64,000 bases of DNA from NCBI GenBank assembly GCA_047967505.1, contig CM106541.1. One strand, given 5' to 3'. Positions within the stretch are counted from its first letter, which is position 1. The number at the start of each line of letters is the position of its first letter. Of the stretch, positions 1 to 11,189 are shown piece after piece. A program made the translations under genes and the position numbers. The notes beneath the pieces are model-generated. The model did not search any database and was not told where the DNA came from. It was given only the letters and a program-made list of their open reading frames with translations. This stretch comes from Dipteris shenzhenensis (taxonomy: Eukaryota > Polypodiophyta > Polypodiopsida > Gleicheniales).

Positions 1-3000
1 CTGTCAAATCATAAGTAAACATTTGTGCTCCTTTTGCCCTTTGATACCATCCAAGCTGAACTTCCAAACCTTGGGGCCTATCTGCTAAATCAAAGCCATG
101 CTTATAATCCACGTACCTCGCTCCGACTTTCTTCCTCATCTTTTGAACTCTTCCTAAGTACCATGTACCATGAGTTGCATTCATCTTCCTCGTGTTTGTA
201 GCTTTGCCATTTCTTTTCATGTGTTGATTTCCTTGTCCTTTTGTGTCATCATGAAAGTATACAGCACAGTCACAACCTATGCCAAATAAATTTCCATTTG
301 ATGATTGTGCTTTGGCTTCATGGTTGAAGTAAACACCTTGCTTTACCCTTGTGAGTCTATCTTTTGACAAGGTTGGACATCCATTGAGTTGGCTCACCAA
401 TGTTGACTTGAAAATAAACTTTCCATCCACCTCTACAATGGGGCTAATGTTTTTCTTAGGGGGCATATTTCTTGTTTCCTTCAAAATGTCATCAATTTCA
501 TGTCTAATCTCACTAAGTGCAATAACCTCTTCACTTTCATTGCTATTCTCGTCCATAGATTCTTCTTCACCACATGGCTCCACAAAGTCATCATTCTCAT
601 CAGCTTCTCCCATTTCAGCATCTAGCTTACACCATGTAGACCCTGCATCTTTGAGTTGCTCCCCAATTTTGTCGATCATTCCTTTGAATATCTCCATCTC
701 GTAGCTTGTGCTCCTCAATTGAAAAAGAATTGTAAACAATAGATACATGATTTAGTGTGATCCAAACACATCCAATTGTTGCTAGTTGTCGAGTAGGACT
801 ATCAAGTGGGCTTGTAAGTTTCTTTCCACAGTGTACAAAGTCTTGATCATGAAGGCCATACACATTTCCTCCTACAATTTTTGCTCTCATATTCCATCCA
901 CACCAATTGATAGCAAAAGGTTGTTCGCTTTTCTCCAAATAGTCTTCAAGCATCAACTTTCGTCTTCTACTATCTCCATCTGAAGCATGTCCAATTATGG
1001 GTCCAACTTTATCTTTCAGGTTTGCATTCCACATGGTCTCCAAAAGATTCCATTGGTTCCTTACAAAATCACTATCAAAACGATTGCATGTGCAATATGC
1101 ACAATCAAAGCCAAACATGGAAGAAGATCATGAAGAGGATTAACAATCAAAAGTCTAGCATAATGATCTATGATATGATTTTGAAAAGCATCTATAATAT
1201 TCGAGTATCCTTGTGAGCCTTCACCAACAACAATGGAGTCATTTGATGAGCATTGATGATATTCTCCTTTCTTTCCACAAAACCCAATAAGAGTGTCATC
1301 TTTTGCATTCCATCTACACAACACGATTATAGAGTTTAATGACTTCCTCATCTTTTTGAGAGATTTCCAAACATAGCAATTATAAATATCTTGATGATAT
1401 AGATAAAAGTAGAATGCATAGAGAGCTAAAATTACCTTATTCGATGCTTAATGGTTGTCTCATCTTCCACTATGATAACTGGAACTATAGAAATGACTCC
1501 ATATCTTTTTTTTGCATCCATATAGATCTTCCCAACAGCATCGAATATGTATTCGTGCTCACCACAAATGAATTCAATTTCTTTTCTTCCTTGCCTTCTG
1601 GTGGTAGACAAAGATGGACCTCCAAGGTTTATACTCAAGAACTCATGTAGTCTTGGACCATCCCATAGCTTAATAACTTCATATATGATTTTTGTAGAGT
1701 CACTAAACCTGTGTCCTTGCTTTGACCGTAACATGTTCTGTGCCACTTCTTGAAAAAACTCCCACAAGGCTGATTTTCCACCAAACTTTCCTTGTCTATG
1801 AGCTTCAATTATGTTGTTACAAAAGCGTCGAATATCTTTCCTATTTATACATTCAAAACTTGATTCTTTCAAAGTTTTGACTCTGACTGACAGCATTACA
1901 ATTTTTGATGTTGCCCACCACAGCCTTCTTTTTTCTTCATTCAAACTTTTCCTACACTCAAAAGTGGCATTTTTTAGCTCTTCAATTGTCAGGTAGTCTA
2001 CCCGCCTTCCTTTGCCTCTTTTACTGGTTCCTCTCTTCTGAACGGCAAGATTCTCCCTATATAATCTCATACAAAAATCAGAACAACCTGAAATTTTCTT
2101 ACAGTGTTCACATGAGAAACCTTGAAATGGAACTCCAATGATTGATATACGAAGACAATTTATGTGCCTGAAGCATCCATCTATCTTGTATTCCATATTC
2201 CCATCATGTAAAGTGGCCTTTGTATATGGTTCACAAAACCATTCATGCCCCATCTTTTGATCCATCAAAAATGACTTAATATTAATTTCACAACCATTGA
2301 CATGAACATTAGCTTGCCATAATCCCCAACATAACAAATTTATATTTGATGATGAAGATAAGAATGACTCAGTCAAGGAATCAGAAAGAGATTCTGTCTC
2401 ACCACATTTTGGTTGCAACACTTTAAACTCCTTTGTTTGTACAAGGAACCTTCCCAACGATGTTTGTCATGGATCTTTGTCAAAATGCTTCCTAGGTCGG
2501 CCAACAACCCTTGATAATACTGGACATGGCTCCATTGATTTCTTGCTGGAAGAAGTGATGTGAGCTTTTCCTTTGATATGTTCTGATAAAATTGTTTGTA
2601 GATCTGAACCTCGAGGGCACAAAAACAACCATTTTCCATCATATCCACATGCCACTCTTACAGCATTTTTATCCTTGTAGTCATTCAAAGTTGCTTCAAC
2701 TATCTCAAACTTTGCTCTTGCAACATACTCGATAATGAAAAATTTCAGAAGAATATTTTTTTGACCCTATTTATGAAAATTTTAACAAAAGAAAGATTTT
2801 TGTCATCTCTACATGCTTCTAGTGGAGATTACCTTCATGAGAATTATTGAAAGTGTGCATTTCCTCAATAGCATCAAGAATTATTGTTGCATCATCAACA
2901 TCGTCCTGAGCGTCCTTCATGCTATCTTTTCGAAGACATGCTTCTTCAGTGATAAATCCTCGATTGGCAGCATATCTTTTTTGATGTTTCTAGCTTTCTA

Positions 3001-3637
3001 GAATATGGGTTCTTAGAAAATTAGACAAGCAAGTGTAAGCTGATTGCTTGCCTTCAATGGACCCTGATCCATATGGCATTCCACATTCAACACACCAAAT
3101 TCGAACTTTAGGCTTTCCATTAAGATCCTCTGTGAGGAGCTCAAATTTATCATCTCTAGGTGTCTTACGCTGCCTCAAATTTTTGCGAACTTTTTCACAA
3201 TGACTATCCCAATCTTCAAGAATAGACGTTGCTAAAAGTTTACTTTTGTGCATGTTTAAACCATGACTACAAGAAACATGCTCACGTCTTTCATCAACAT
3301 TTACAATATCAACTTCTTTATGAATATTATCTGATGTTCTGCAAACACGTTTTGATGGTGTGATCTCATCGACAATCGTACTTAGAGACCTCTTTATACC
3401 AACACACCTATCCTCTTCAACATTCCAACGTTCTTCTTGTATTGTATTTAGTATGCAACCTTCATCATCATTGTCATCTTTGATAACAAAGTGAAAAGGA
3501 ACATTAATGATTCCATCTTGCATAATCTCCTTACGTATCATGCTATAGGTAGAGTCACCAAGCACTCTAACATATCCCAAAAGCTTCTTCTCAGATGATC
3601 CATAGTCAAACACCTTTATGTGAGTCTTTGAAGCCAT
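1..3637 (-). pseudogene. DDE-like transposase-type gene, broken, left part cut by window edge
   Basis: Read leftward from an ATG at 3637. Exon 1 ends near 2833; a second exon runs about 2730-1437; a third starts near 1316 after an intron with GTAATT donor and TAG acceptor that restores frame. Visible parts in order: an N-terminal region ending in a C2H2-like finger (CVEC...H...KH, about 3080-2985), a middle region, then acidic and basic blocks typical of a DDE-type nuclease: EDET near 1460, SDGDSRRR near 965-990, GLHDQD near 840-860, and NDRQNW near 680. A tail (600-1) has an acidic linker and a chromo-like HGTWYLG region. I recall similar uncharacterised proteins in seed-free plants and cnidarians, but cannot name the family. 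Lesions: TAG at 2990-2992 inside the finger, TGA at 2467-2469 in an otherwise continuous frame, and frameshifts near 1118 and 640. It is therefore a decayed copy. It lies 0.3 kb downstream of the kinase gene on the same strand, so the two could belong to one mobile unit. Confidence 0.6.
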
Positions 3638-3928
3638 GATATGATCAATAGTATACCTAATCAAAATAAGAGAAAAATATAAATAAACTCATAACTTTTA
3701 AATTCTAAATGGTATGCCATAGTCTAAATCACTAATGATATTTATTGAAGATCAATATTCTAGCTTAAGAGGAGAGAAAAATAAAGTATTTCACAAACGC
3801 TATATCAAAACAAAAAAGTTGAAATGTTTTTTATATACATAAATAGATCATGTACTAGAAAGAAAACCATCAATCTTTGGAATATTATTTAGAAACTGTA
3901 GTGCTACAAAAGGTTACAATGCATCATG

Positions 3929-4903
3929 TCATAATGCACTTTCACATGTGACTTTGAATATAACTTCAAATGTATGAGTAACATCTGTTGCAGTAGGTCT
4001 AGCTTTAGGAATAGGATTTCTCATTTCCTCTATTCTCTTCCACCAACGCTTTAAGTGATCTAACTTAGTTGTATCTTGGATGTGAACAAAGTACTTGTAA
4101 GCTAGCCGATACAACTTTTCCAATGAAAAGGCTGCAGCATAAATATCAGTTTCCTTGGAAAACTTTGCATATGGAAAAGTATACAACTCAGGAGCCAACC
4201 ACTTTCTTCGCATGCATCGCTCTTTGAATTGAGGGTCACATCGATCCTTGCCATCATTGACATATTTATCGCTCTTGCTTAATCCCCAATCGATAATTCC
4301 TATGAAGACCTTATCAGACTCACTATCAAAGTGAAGCATAATGTTCGAAGGATGCAAGTCATTATGCAAAAGGTCTTTTCCATGCATGTATTTTAAAGTC
4401 CCCATCAAAGTACCAGCTAGATTTACAGCATGAGTACGGACACGAGATAAATGGTCTAGCTCCTCTCCCACATAGACTGAGTTCATAGCATTTAACCTTG
4501 ACCATTTGTCCAATGTCTCCCCATTCCAATATTGGTATACCAATCTTGGAGGATTTATCACACGAGCAATCATGCGAACAAGTCCTTTATGAGGTAATTG
4601 GGCTTGCATTGTTTCCATATTTGCCATTAACTCTCGCATGGACCTTCTCTCTTCCCTTTCACTTGGCTTTTGAGATACCTTAAGTTTCTTAATGGCAAAG
4701 GTCTCTTTTGGATCAAAGCAGTCTACACCAATGATGTTACCTTTCACCACTCCTCCATATGAGCCTTCACCCAGCACATAATCTTTCTCTTGTACATGAA
4801 TTTGTTGCTTCTCAAGAAAAAACAAAGATGGCATTTTCAATCCTGTGGGATTGACACATTCTTTTGAAGAACTGGCATTGAATGCTTCCCTCTTTGAACT
4901 CAT
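3929..4903 (-). CDS. protein kinase with HND/DWG catalytic motifs
   Basis: A eukaryotic-type protein kinase domain fills almost the whole 324-residue frame from the ATG at 4903. In order: glycine loop GEGSYGGVV, the lysine of AIKKL, a candidate C-helix glutamate in MRELMANME, catalytic loop HNDLHPSNIML (HRD has become HND, but Asp and Asn are kept), metal site IDWGLS (DWG in place of DFG), the APE motif in LAPELY, the DIYAAAF block, and a subdomain XI arginine in KARPTA. These motifs suggest a catalytically competent Ser/Thr-type kinase. No membrane segment or signal peptide is seen, so it is probably soluble. An open stretch in the same frame at 5012-5290 may be an upstream exon. The gene sits between a decayed DDE-like gene and the left end of element A, which is inserted about 125 bp upstream of the 5290 ATG. 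The substrate is unknown; it may be a host gene or transposon cargo. Confidence 0.75.
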   Translation of the reverse strand: MSSKREAFNASSSKECVNPTGLKMPSLFFLEKQQIHVQEKDYVLGEGSYGGVVKGNIIGVDCFDPKETFAIKKLKVSQKPSEREERRSMRELMANMETMQAQLPHKGLVRMIARVINPPRLVYQYWNGETLDKWSRLNAMNSVYVGEELDHLSRVRTHAVNLAGTLMGTLKYMHGKDLLHNDLHPSNIMLHFDSESDKVFIGIIDWGLSKSDKYVNDGKDRCDPQFKERCMRRKWLAPELYTFPYAKFSKETDIYAAAFSLEKLYRLAYKYFVHIQDTTKLDHLKRWWKRIEEMRNPIPKARPTATDVTHTFEVIFKVTCESAL

Positions 4904-5011
4904 AACTGCCTTCCACTTTAAGAAAAACCAATCAATCAACTCTTCTTTATTATTTGTATCTCTGAGATTGAATGTGCTTGTCCGCTTTTCATAAACACTT
5001 TTAACTCTCCC

Positions 5012-5290
5012 TTAGAGTTCTATGCGAATACTCACACAAAAATTATCTTGAAATTCATATTGCATATTCCATTGTGGATCTTCATTTTTCATCATGGTAA
5101 TGACATCAGAGGAAAGATCCACACAAAGCTTATCCATCCCTCTTTCCCCTAAGTCAAAATACTTTTCCAAATCTTCATGCGTTTTTGATAACAAGCTCAT
5201 GCAAAGACACTTTGAGAATATTTTTCGCATTCCTTCCTTGAATCTATATTCATATAACACGCGTTTTTTATGACTCTTCATCTTGTCCAT
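5012..5290 (-). CDS. possible upstream exon of the kinase gene
   Basis: Open frame from an ATG at 5290 (MDKMKSHKK) to a stop at 5012. It is in the same frame as the kinase at 4903-3929, with about 70 bp of stop-containing sequence between them. A GTGAGT-type donor lies near its end and a CAG acceptor near 4960, but the phases do not join cleanly, so the exon structure is unresolved. The 92 residues are hydrophilic and match no domain I recognise. The promoter would fall at 5291-5412, a segment holding a (CT)n tract and ending at the element A insertion site. Confidence 0.4.
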   Translation of the reverse strand: MDKMKSHKKRVLYEYRFKEGMRKIFSKCLCMSLLSKTHEDLEKYFDLGERGMDKLCVDLSSDVITMMKNEDPQWNMQYEFQDNFCVSIRIEL

Positions 5291-5335
5291 GTTACCTTCT
5301 GCGCATAAAACAAAATTAGTTGCTTTTGTAAGATT

Positions 5336-5337
<2 letters not shown>

Positions 5338-5373
<36 letters not shown>

Positions 5374-5404
5374 TCTCTCTCTCTATCCCTTCCTCTCTCT
5401 CTCA
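5338..5404. repeat. (CT)n microsatellite
   Basis: Nearly pure CT dinucleotides with a few CCC and ATC interruptions. It lies between the 5290 start codon and the left end of element A. CT tracts are common in plant 5' flanks, so it may belong to the kinase promoter or 5' UTR. Confidence 0.9.
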
Positions 5405-5416
5405 CACACAACTAAA

Positions 5417-5443
5417 AACACACTATTCAAAATTTTTGGACTT
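5417..5443 (+). repeat. left terminal inverted repeat of element A
   Basis: A 27-bp sequence starting AACACACTATTC, identical to the reverse complement of 19266-19292. The preceding TAAA (5413-5416) is repeated after the right end. Nineteen bp of it (5424-5442) also pair with 5479-5497, so the end can fold into a local hairpin. Confidence 0.85.
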
Positions 5444-5517
5444 GTGTAAAGTCCAATTTGAGAAATGGACTAAAAAACAGTCCAAAAATTTTGAATATAC
5501 TAGTAATGTTGTTTTTT

Positions 5518-6110
5518 AACTAGATTTGCCAACTCAAAACAAAAGATTTAATGATTTTGAACTAGATTTGCCAACTCAAAACAAAAGATTTAATAATTAA
5601 GTACTAAGAACATCAATGCATAACCAAATCTCTTACAAAGGGGTCTACATAAACATTTTCATAACTTCACAAAAATCAATGCATAACCAAATCTCTTACA
5701 AAGGGGTCTACATAAACATTTTCATAACTTCACAAAAATCTCTTGCAAAGTGGTCTACATAAACATCTTCATAACTTCTTGTGAATTGAGCAACTATCAC
5801 CTAAGAACATCAATACATGACCAATAATAGATGACCAATTCTCTTACAAAGTGGTCTACATAAACATCTTCATAATCACGTAAGAACATCAATAGATGAC
5901 CAATTCTCTTGGAAAGGTGGTGTAAATAAACACCTTTATGTATAAGTGGTGTGCACACACCTTTATGACCATTTCTTTTAGAAAGGTGGTGTACATAAAG
6001 CCCTTAGAAAGGTAGTGTAGATAAATCCTTTTATGTGTAAGTAGTGTACATATACACCACACTTGGTATTAAAAAACACCGTTAAGTATAAAATGGCCCT
6101 CATAAACAAT
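5518..6110. repeat. left subterminal repeats of element A
   Basis: Gene-free stretch downstream of the partner gene. It contains direct duplications (for example GATTTGCCAACTC at about 5524 and 5564; the block around 5625-5670 repeated at about 5687-5735) and many variants of the theme GGTCTACATAAACA to GGTGTACATAAACACC, ending with AGTGTACATATACACCAC near 6041-6058. The theme matches the palindromes at the opposite end (18733-18940), so these are candidate transposase-binding sites. Confidence 0.7.
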
Positions 6111-6223
6111 CTTTATACATAATAATGAGAGTAAAGAAATAAAAAAAGTAGTAAACTTTTCATTAGATATTAGCTTTACATAGAAGTTCAAAACTTGTGA
6201 TTACAAAGCCGTTAGCCAACATG

Positions 6224-8837
6224 TTACTCAGTACCAATGTCCTCAATGCCAGGCCCTTGACTACCAGGGTCCTGACTAATAGGCTGCTCTAAGACTGGAG
6301 TCTCAGTAGCAAGGTCCTTACTAGTTTGCTCTTCAGTTCCAAGCACCTGACTAGTAGGCTGCTCTAGAGTCTCATGACCAAGTTCTTGGTAAGTAGGGAC
6401 CTGGCTACTAGGTTCCTGACTAGTAGGCTGCTCTGGAGTCTGTAAGGTCATGGTTGAAGAACCATCTATGCCTCCTGGTAACTCCTCCTGGTCATGCTTT
6501 GCCTCATCCATACCTTCTTTGAGTAAGGCTTCCTTGCTTGATCCACTTGCCTGTCCTTCACCCAAGATCGATCCACTTGCCTGTCCTTCATCCAAGATCA
6601 AGGGTGCCTTCCTCACTTTTAATTTTAAGGGAAGTGCTTCCACCTCTTTAGCCTTACCTTTACCTGTGACGTGCTGTACTACTGTAACTTCTTGTTGCCG
6701 TGAACCTTCCCGTATGATGAGTGGAACCTCCTTGAATCTAGTTGACAATTGATCACCCTTATTCTTTGTGCGGATTTCTTCTTGCCGTAAGTCATCGGAT
6801 GCAGAGCTTTCATCCTCATCATCACCTGAGCTAGAATCATCACCCTCAGACTCACTACCCTCTTCTTTGACATTTTCCTCCTCAAAGAAAGTAGTGCAAC
6901 TGTAATATGTGTCAAAGAACTCAATTTGATGGGGGGTATCAATAACATTTACATTTTTACCTTGCCGTAGCAATTTCTCAGCAGCAAAACCCATTCGATA
7001 CAATGCTACTTCCCACCCATCATTCAATAAATTCTTTGTCATCTCTAGTATCACATCAGGATCCATCGGCTTTCTGTAATCCACCATTGCTGCATCAAGC
7101 TTAACCTTATGGTCCTCAAAGTAATGAAGCTCGAGAGTCCTTAAAGGAGTTTGGATTAGATTACCACCACCCCTCGATAAGAAGCACATCAAGAAAGGCT
7201 GCAAGACTTGAATGGCAGTGCCTTCCAAGACAGTCATATGATTACGCAGGACTATACCATGGTATACTTTTGAAAGTAAATACCCAAATGAAGATGTCAA
7301 ACTCGCATATAGGGCATCCCTTTGTGATTCTGTCACGAACAGGACCAACGTTGATCTTTTCTTATCTGCCATAGGACCTTCAACAATAAACCGCACAAGT
7401 TCAACTATCTGTGACACTGCAAGGTCTTGCAATTCATTTATGAAAAATACGCATGGCTTCTCCCAAGCATGACCGCTCATTGTTATGAAATGCTCCGTAT
7501 CAATGCCATTGATGTGTGCAAATTTTGTATCATTCTCTGATAGCAGGATATCATAAGAGAAGCTGAATGAAGAACCATCATCTAAACCACCAATTGCTCT
7601 ACCTTGGGTACTGGACTGCAAGGCCTTTTTCTTAATGTCCATATATTCTGTCTCAACAACCTTTGGCATTTTAGCTCTTAGATCCTTTGTTGGTGTGGCA
7701 TCTGCATCCATTGAAGCCAACCACTTTCTAGCCCATGTTTTATCAAGGAGTTGACCTAGGCTAAGTGCTTTCTTCTTATCCACATCAATTGACTTGCCAG
7801 CTAACTCATCATCAGATTTCAATAAAAATAATAGTGCCGAGAGAGCAGCCTCACTTTGAATCATTCGGGTGACCACTTCATCTAAGTTGCTATGCTTGCT
7901 CTTCTTTCCAAAGAAGCAGTCACCACGTAGGATCTTCTTGCATACTTCTTCTGTTATTGCATCTGGAACAAACCTTAAAGCTCTCCACCAAACAATAGAC
8001 ATTGGTTTCTTTATTTCTTTCCTCTGAGTTGCAATGTGCTCTGGTGCCTCAAAGGATATCTTTCCTGTTTCATATGCTTGGCAAACATCCACGATGCTCT
8101 GAAACACTGATTCTTCACGGAAGACAATGCAGGTAACATCCCTGTATCTTGCAACAGCGGTGTTCAAATCCTTTGCCTCAACCTTGTTACCTGGTATGCC
8201 TTGCGTATTGCTTACAACACCTTTCAAGCATCTATAGAACCGAGTCCTCTTTGTCATGTACTCCGATGTAGGTCTCCTGCCCTTCACTGTTTGTGGCTTT
8301 CCACAGCCCATCCATAACTCCCTTGCCTTTATCAAGATCTCAGAAAGAGAAGAGCTTTTTTTCAACCTAAATGGAGCAGAATTCAGCCTCTCTGATTCTA
8401 GAATGTACTTCGAGTCATCATTAAATATGCATATATGACAAATGACCCGTTGAAACTTTTCCATCCACTCAATCTGTGGCAAGTTTCCTTTTCTTCCCTC
8501 ATCAAGGGCGATCCTGCAAGCCTCACAAAAGTGTTGCCCATCAATGGGCTCAAACCTACATCTTTCTAAGAATCTATTCTTTGCCAGCATGTATCTCTTC
8601 TCGATGTTTGTAAACCACCTCGTCATTCTTTCCTTGGCACACAATTTCTATTAAATTGTTTTCTTTAATATTGATGTTTGATACCATGCCACCATTTCTT
8701 ACTGCCTCTGCAGAATATTTCGGGCTTGATATGTTCTCTGAAGTGATCACCAAAAAATACTTTGATTTCCGCTCCATAAAATACCAAGCATGTTCAAGGT
8801 ATTTGAAAGACACCTTGGAACCAAAATTGGAAGCCAT
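6224..8837 (-). pseudogene. partner gene of element A (unknown; methyltransferase-like C-terminal half)
   Basis: A likely start ATG at 8837 (MASNFGSKVS) lies just after an acceptor-like TTTTTCAG, so a 5' intron is probable. The N-terminal frame runs to about 8600, then homology continues in a second frame that stays open to the stop at 6224. This implies one frameshift or an unrecognised splice near 8600-8640. Features of the long frame: an ERCRFEPIDGQH block, basic linkers, FFINELQDL and STLVLFVTES (about residues 410-450), RKPMDPDVILEM and GWEVALYRMG (about 540-590), an acidic Ser/Asp/Glu run, and a C-terminal low-complexity tail of repeated EQPTSQ-type motifs. The blocks from 410 to 590 follow the strand order of N4/N6 DNA methyltransferases, but DPPW and FxGxG are not preserved, so an enzymatic role is doubtful. 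Element B carries a homologue (56743-60029). Confidence 0.6.
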
Positions 8838-8874
8838 GAAAGCTATAGTTTTCTGAAAAACAATCAAAAATAAA

Positions 8875-9014
8875 AAATGAGAAATACAATGATTTTCAAA
8901 CTCAAAATATTAAATAAATTTTTAATTAAATATTTTTTAAGTTTTATTTATTTTTAATTTTTAAAATAAAATATTTTTTTAAATTATTTTATTTTAATTA
9001 GTTAGTTTATTTTA
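8875..9014. other. AT-rich segment
   Basis: Runs of A and T separating the partner-gene 5' region from the GC-rich array. The base composition changes abruptly near 9015. No gene is seen. Confidence 0.7.
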
Positions 9015-10900
9015 ATCACCCACACCCACCTCTTCCCTCCGCCCGCCCTCCTCCCCCTTGCTCCTTCCCCACACCCCTTCCCTTGCCCCTCCCCTTCCCT
9101 CTCCACACGTGTGTGTGCATGTGGTGAGGGAAGGGGAGGGGCAAGGGAAGGAAGGAGCGGGGGCCGGGCGGGCGGAGGGAAGCGGAGGGGGGCGAAGGGT
9201 ACCTGTTGCGTGCGCAACAGGTGGGGGCATCGATGCCCCCTCCCTTTCTCGCGCTCCCCCACCCCCTTCCCTCCGTCCCCAACCCCCCTCTCAACGCGCG
9301 CGCGGGGGCGTGGGGAGGACGGGGGTGTGCGAGGGCTGGAAGGGAGGGAACGGGGTGGAGGGGAGGGCACGTGGGAGCGGAGGGGAGAGGGACAGGCGCG
9401 CGGGGGGCGGGAAGGAGGGGTTGGGGGGGCGGAGGGGAGGGAAGCGGAAGGCGGGAGGGATGGGCGGATGGGAGGGAAGGGGGGCGGGTGGGGTAAAGCT
9501 CCCCACCTGTTGCAACAGGTTGGGGGGCGCCTCGCCTTCCCCACACCCCGCCTCCCACAGCCCCCTCTCCCGGCGCGCCCGCCCCCCCTCCGCCCTCGCC
9601 ACGCCCCCCCGCGTCCCACCCACACCCCCCCTCCCCTCTCGCGCCCCCCACGCCACACCGTTCGGAAGGGGGGGCGGGTTCCGGGGGCGAGCGCGCGGTG
9701 GGGGGCGTGGGGAGGGGGAAGCCCCCACCTGTTGCGCACGCAACAGGTGGGGGGGGCCGCCCCCCCACCTGTTGCGTGCGCAACAGGTGGGGGGGATCGA
9801 CCCCCCACCTGTTGCGCATGCAACAGGTTGGGGGGCGCCCTCGCCCCCCTCCCCTTCCCCACCCCCCCTCCCACACCCCCACGCCCCCCGCCCCACCCAT
9901 CGCGACGCCCCCCGCCCCACCCACGCCCCCCCTCCCCTCCGGCCCCCCCCTCCCGCCCCCCCACGCCCGGCCCTCCCCCCCTCCCCACGCCCCCCCCCGC
10001 GCGCGGTGGGGGGGCGTGGGGAGGGCGGGAGGGGAGGGGGGGCGGGCGCGAGGGGAGGGGGGGTGTGGTGTGGGGAAGGGGAGGGGCGGCAAGGGCGCCC
10101 CCCCCCACCTGTTGCGCACGCAACAGGTGGGGGGGGCGCCCTTGCCCCCCCTCCCCTTCCCCACACCACCCCCCTCCCTCAGCCCCCAGCCCCCCTCCCG
10201 GCGCGCCCGCCCCGCCCTCGCCACGCCCCCAGCCCCCCCTCCCGGCACGCCCCCCCCCCTCCCCTCCCCTCCCCTCCCGCCCTCCCCACGCCCCCCCCCC
10301 CGCCGGCGCGCCCGCCCCCTTCCGACGACGGAAGGGGGCGGGCGCGCCGGCGGGGGGGGGGTGTGGGGAGGGCGGGAGGGGGCGGGGGGTTGGGGGCGGA
10401 GGGAGGAAAGGGGGAGGCGGAGGGGGGGAGGGTGGGCGGGCGGCAGGGAGGGAGGGACGGGGGTGAGGGCGAAGGGAAGGGGGGGCTTGGGGGCGGAGGG
10501 GAGGAAAGGGGGAGGCGGAGGGGGGGAGGGCGGCAGGGAGGGAGGGACGGAGGGGAGGGCGAAGGGAAGGGGGGGCAGAGGATCAACGACAGGGCAGGAG
10601 GGGGGTGCGGCGGAGGGCGGGACGGAGGGAGGGAGGGGAGTGGGAAGGGCGGAGAAGAGGGAAGGGGGGCGGAGGGGGGTGGGAGCGGGGTAGCGACGAC
10701 AGGGGAAGGGAAGGAAGGGGACGGAAGGAGGAGGGAGCAGGCAAGGGGAAGGGAAGGGGCCTTGGGGAGGGAGGAGAGGAGAAGGGGGAAGGGAAGGGAA
10801 GGGAGGGGAGAAGCGGGAGGAGAGGGGAAGGGACGGGAAGGGGAGGGGAGAGAGGAAGTTGGAGAAGAGGGAGGGAGGGAGTACCTGAGTGGAGAGGTGG
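9015..10900. repeat. GC-rich hairpin array with CCTGTTGC palindromes
   Basis: About 1.9 kb of G and C runs in a genome otherwise AT-rich. It is built from inverted repeats. Examples: perfect 25-bp arms at 9076-9100 and 9127-9151, and arms of about 52 bp around a 4-nt loop at 10325-10328 (about 10273-10380). Six times a palindrome with arms ACCTGTTGC and GCAACAGGT appears: 9201-9222, 9505-9520, 9727-9748, 9767-9788, 9807-9828 and 10107-10128, usually flanked by C runs on the left and G runs on the right. From about 10400 the array becomes G/A-rich only. Long open frames here exist in almost all frames and are composition artefacts. It lies between the divergent genes of element A. Confidence 0.85.
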
Positions 10901-11064
10901 TGGAGCTCCAGGAGAGAGTTGTGAAAGAGAATAAGAGAGTTGTGAGACAGAATGAGGAGAAGTAGAGTTTTATAGGAAATGGATAGCTTTTAGGTCAAGT
11001 CAGCTTTTTTTAGTTTTTAAGCTTTTTTTAGTTTTTAAGGTTTTTTTAGTTCTTTTAGGTTCAC

Positions 11065-11184
11065 TATAAGTAGAACATTCTTCATTCTCTCTTTCATTCA
11101 AAGATCATTCGTTTATACTCCACGCTTCTCTCCTCTCATCAACCTGTTACAGGATTCGCAAAAATTTTCAAAATGATGCAAGAG
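11065..11184 (+). promoter_or_regulatory. promoter, 5' UTR and first coding exon of transposase A
   Basis: A TATA-like TATAAGTA at 11065-11072 is followed by a pyrimidine-rich leader. An ATG at 11173 opens ATG ATG CAA GAG, directly followed by the donor GTGAGT at 11185. Joining this to the acceptor CAG at 14903-14905 keeps the frame with the transposase exon. The first exon would code only for MMQE, and the intron (11185-14905) would contain all the palindromic and telomere-like repeats. Inferred from signals only. Confidence 0.5.
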
Positions 11185-11189
11185 GTGAG

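Noticed and set aside
9002-10965. Long open frames (up to 635 codons) on both strands
   Set aside because: They occur in most frames over G/C-only sequence, consist of Pro, Gly, Arg and Ala strings and contain no domain. They result from the lack of A/T-rich stop codons.
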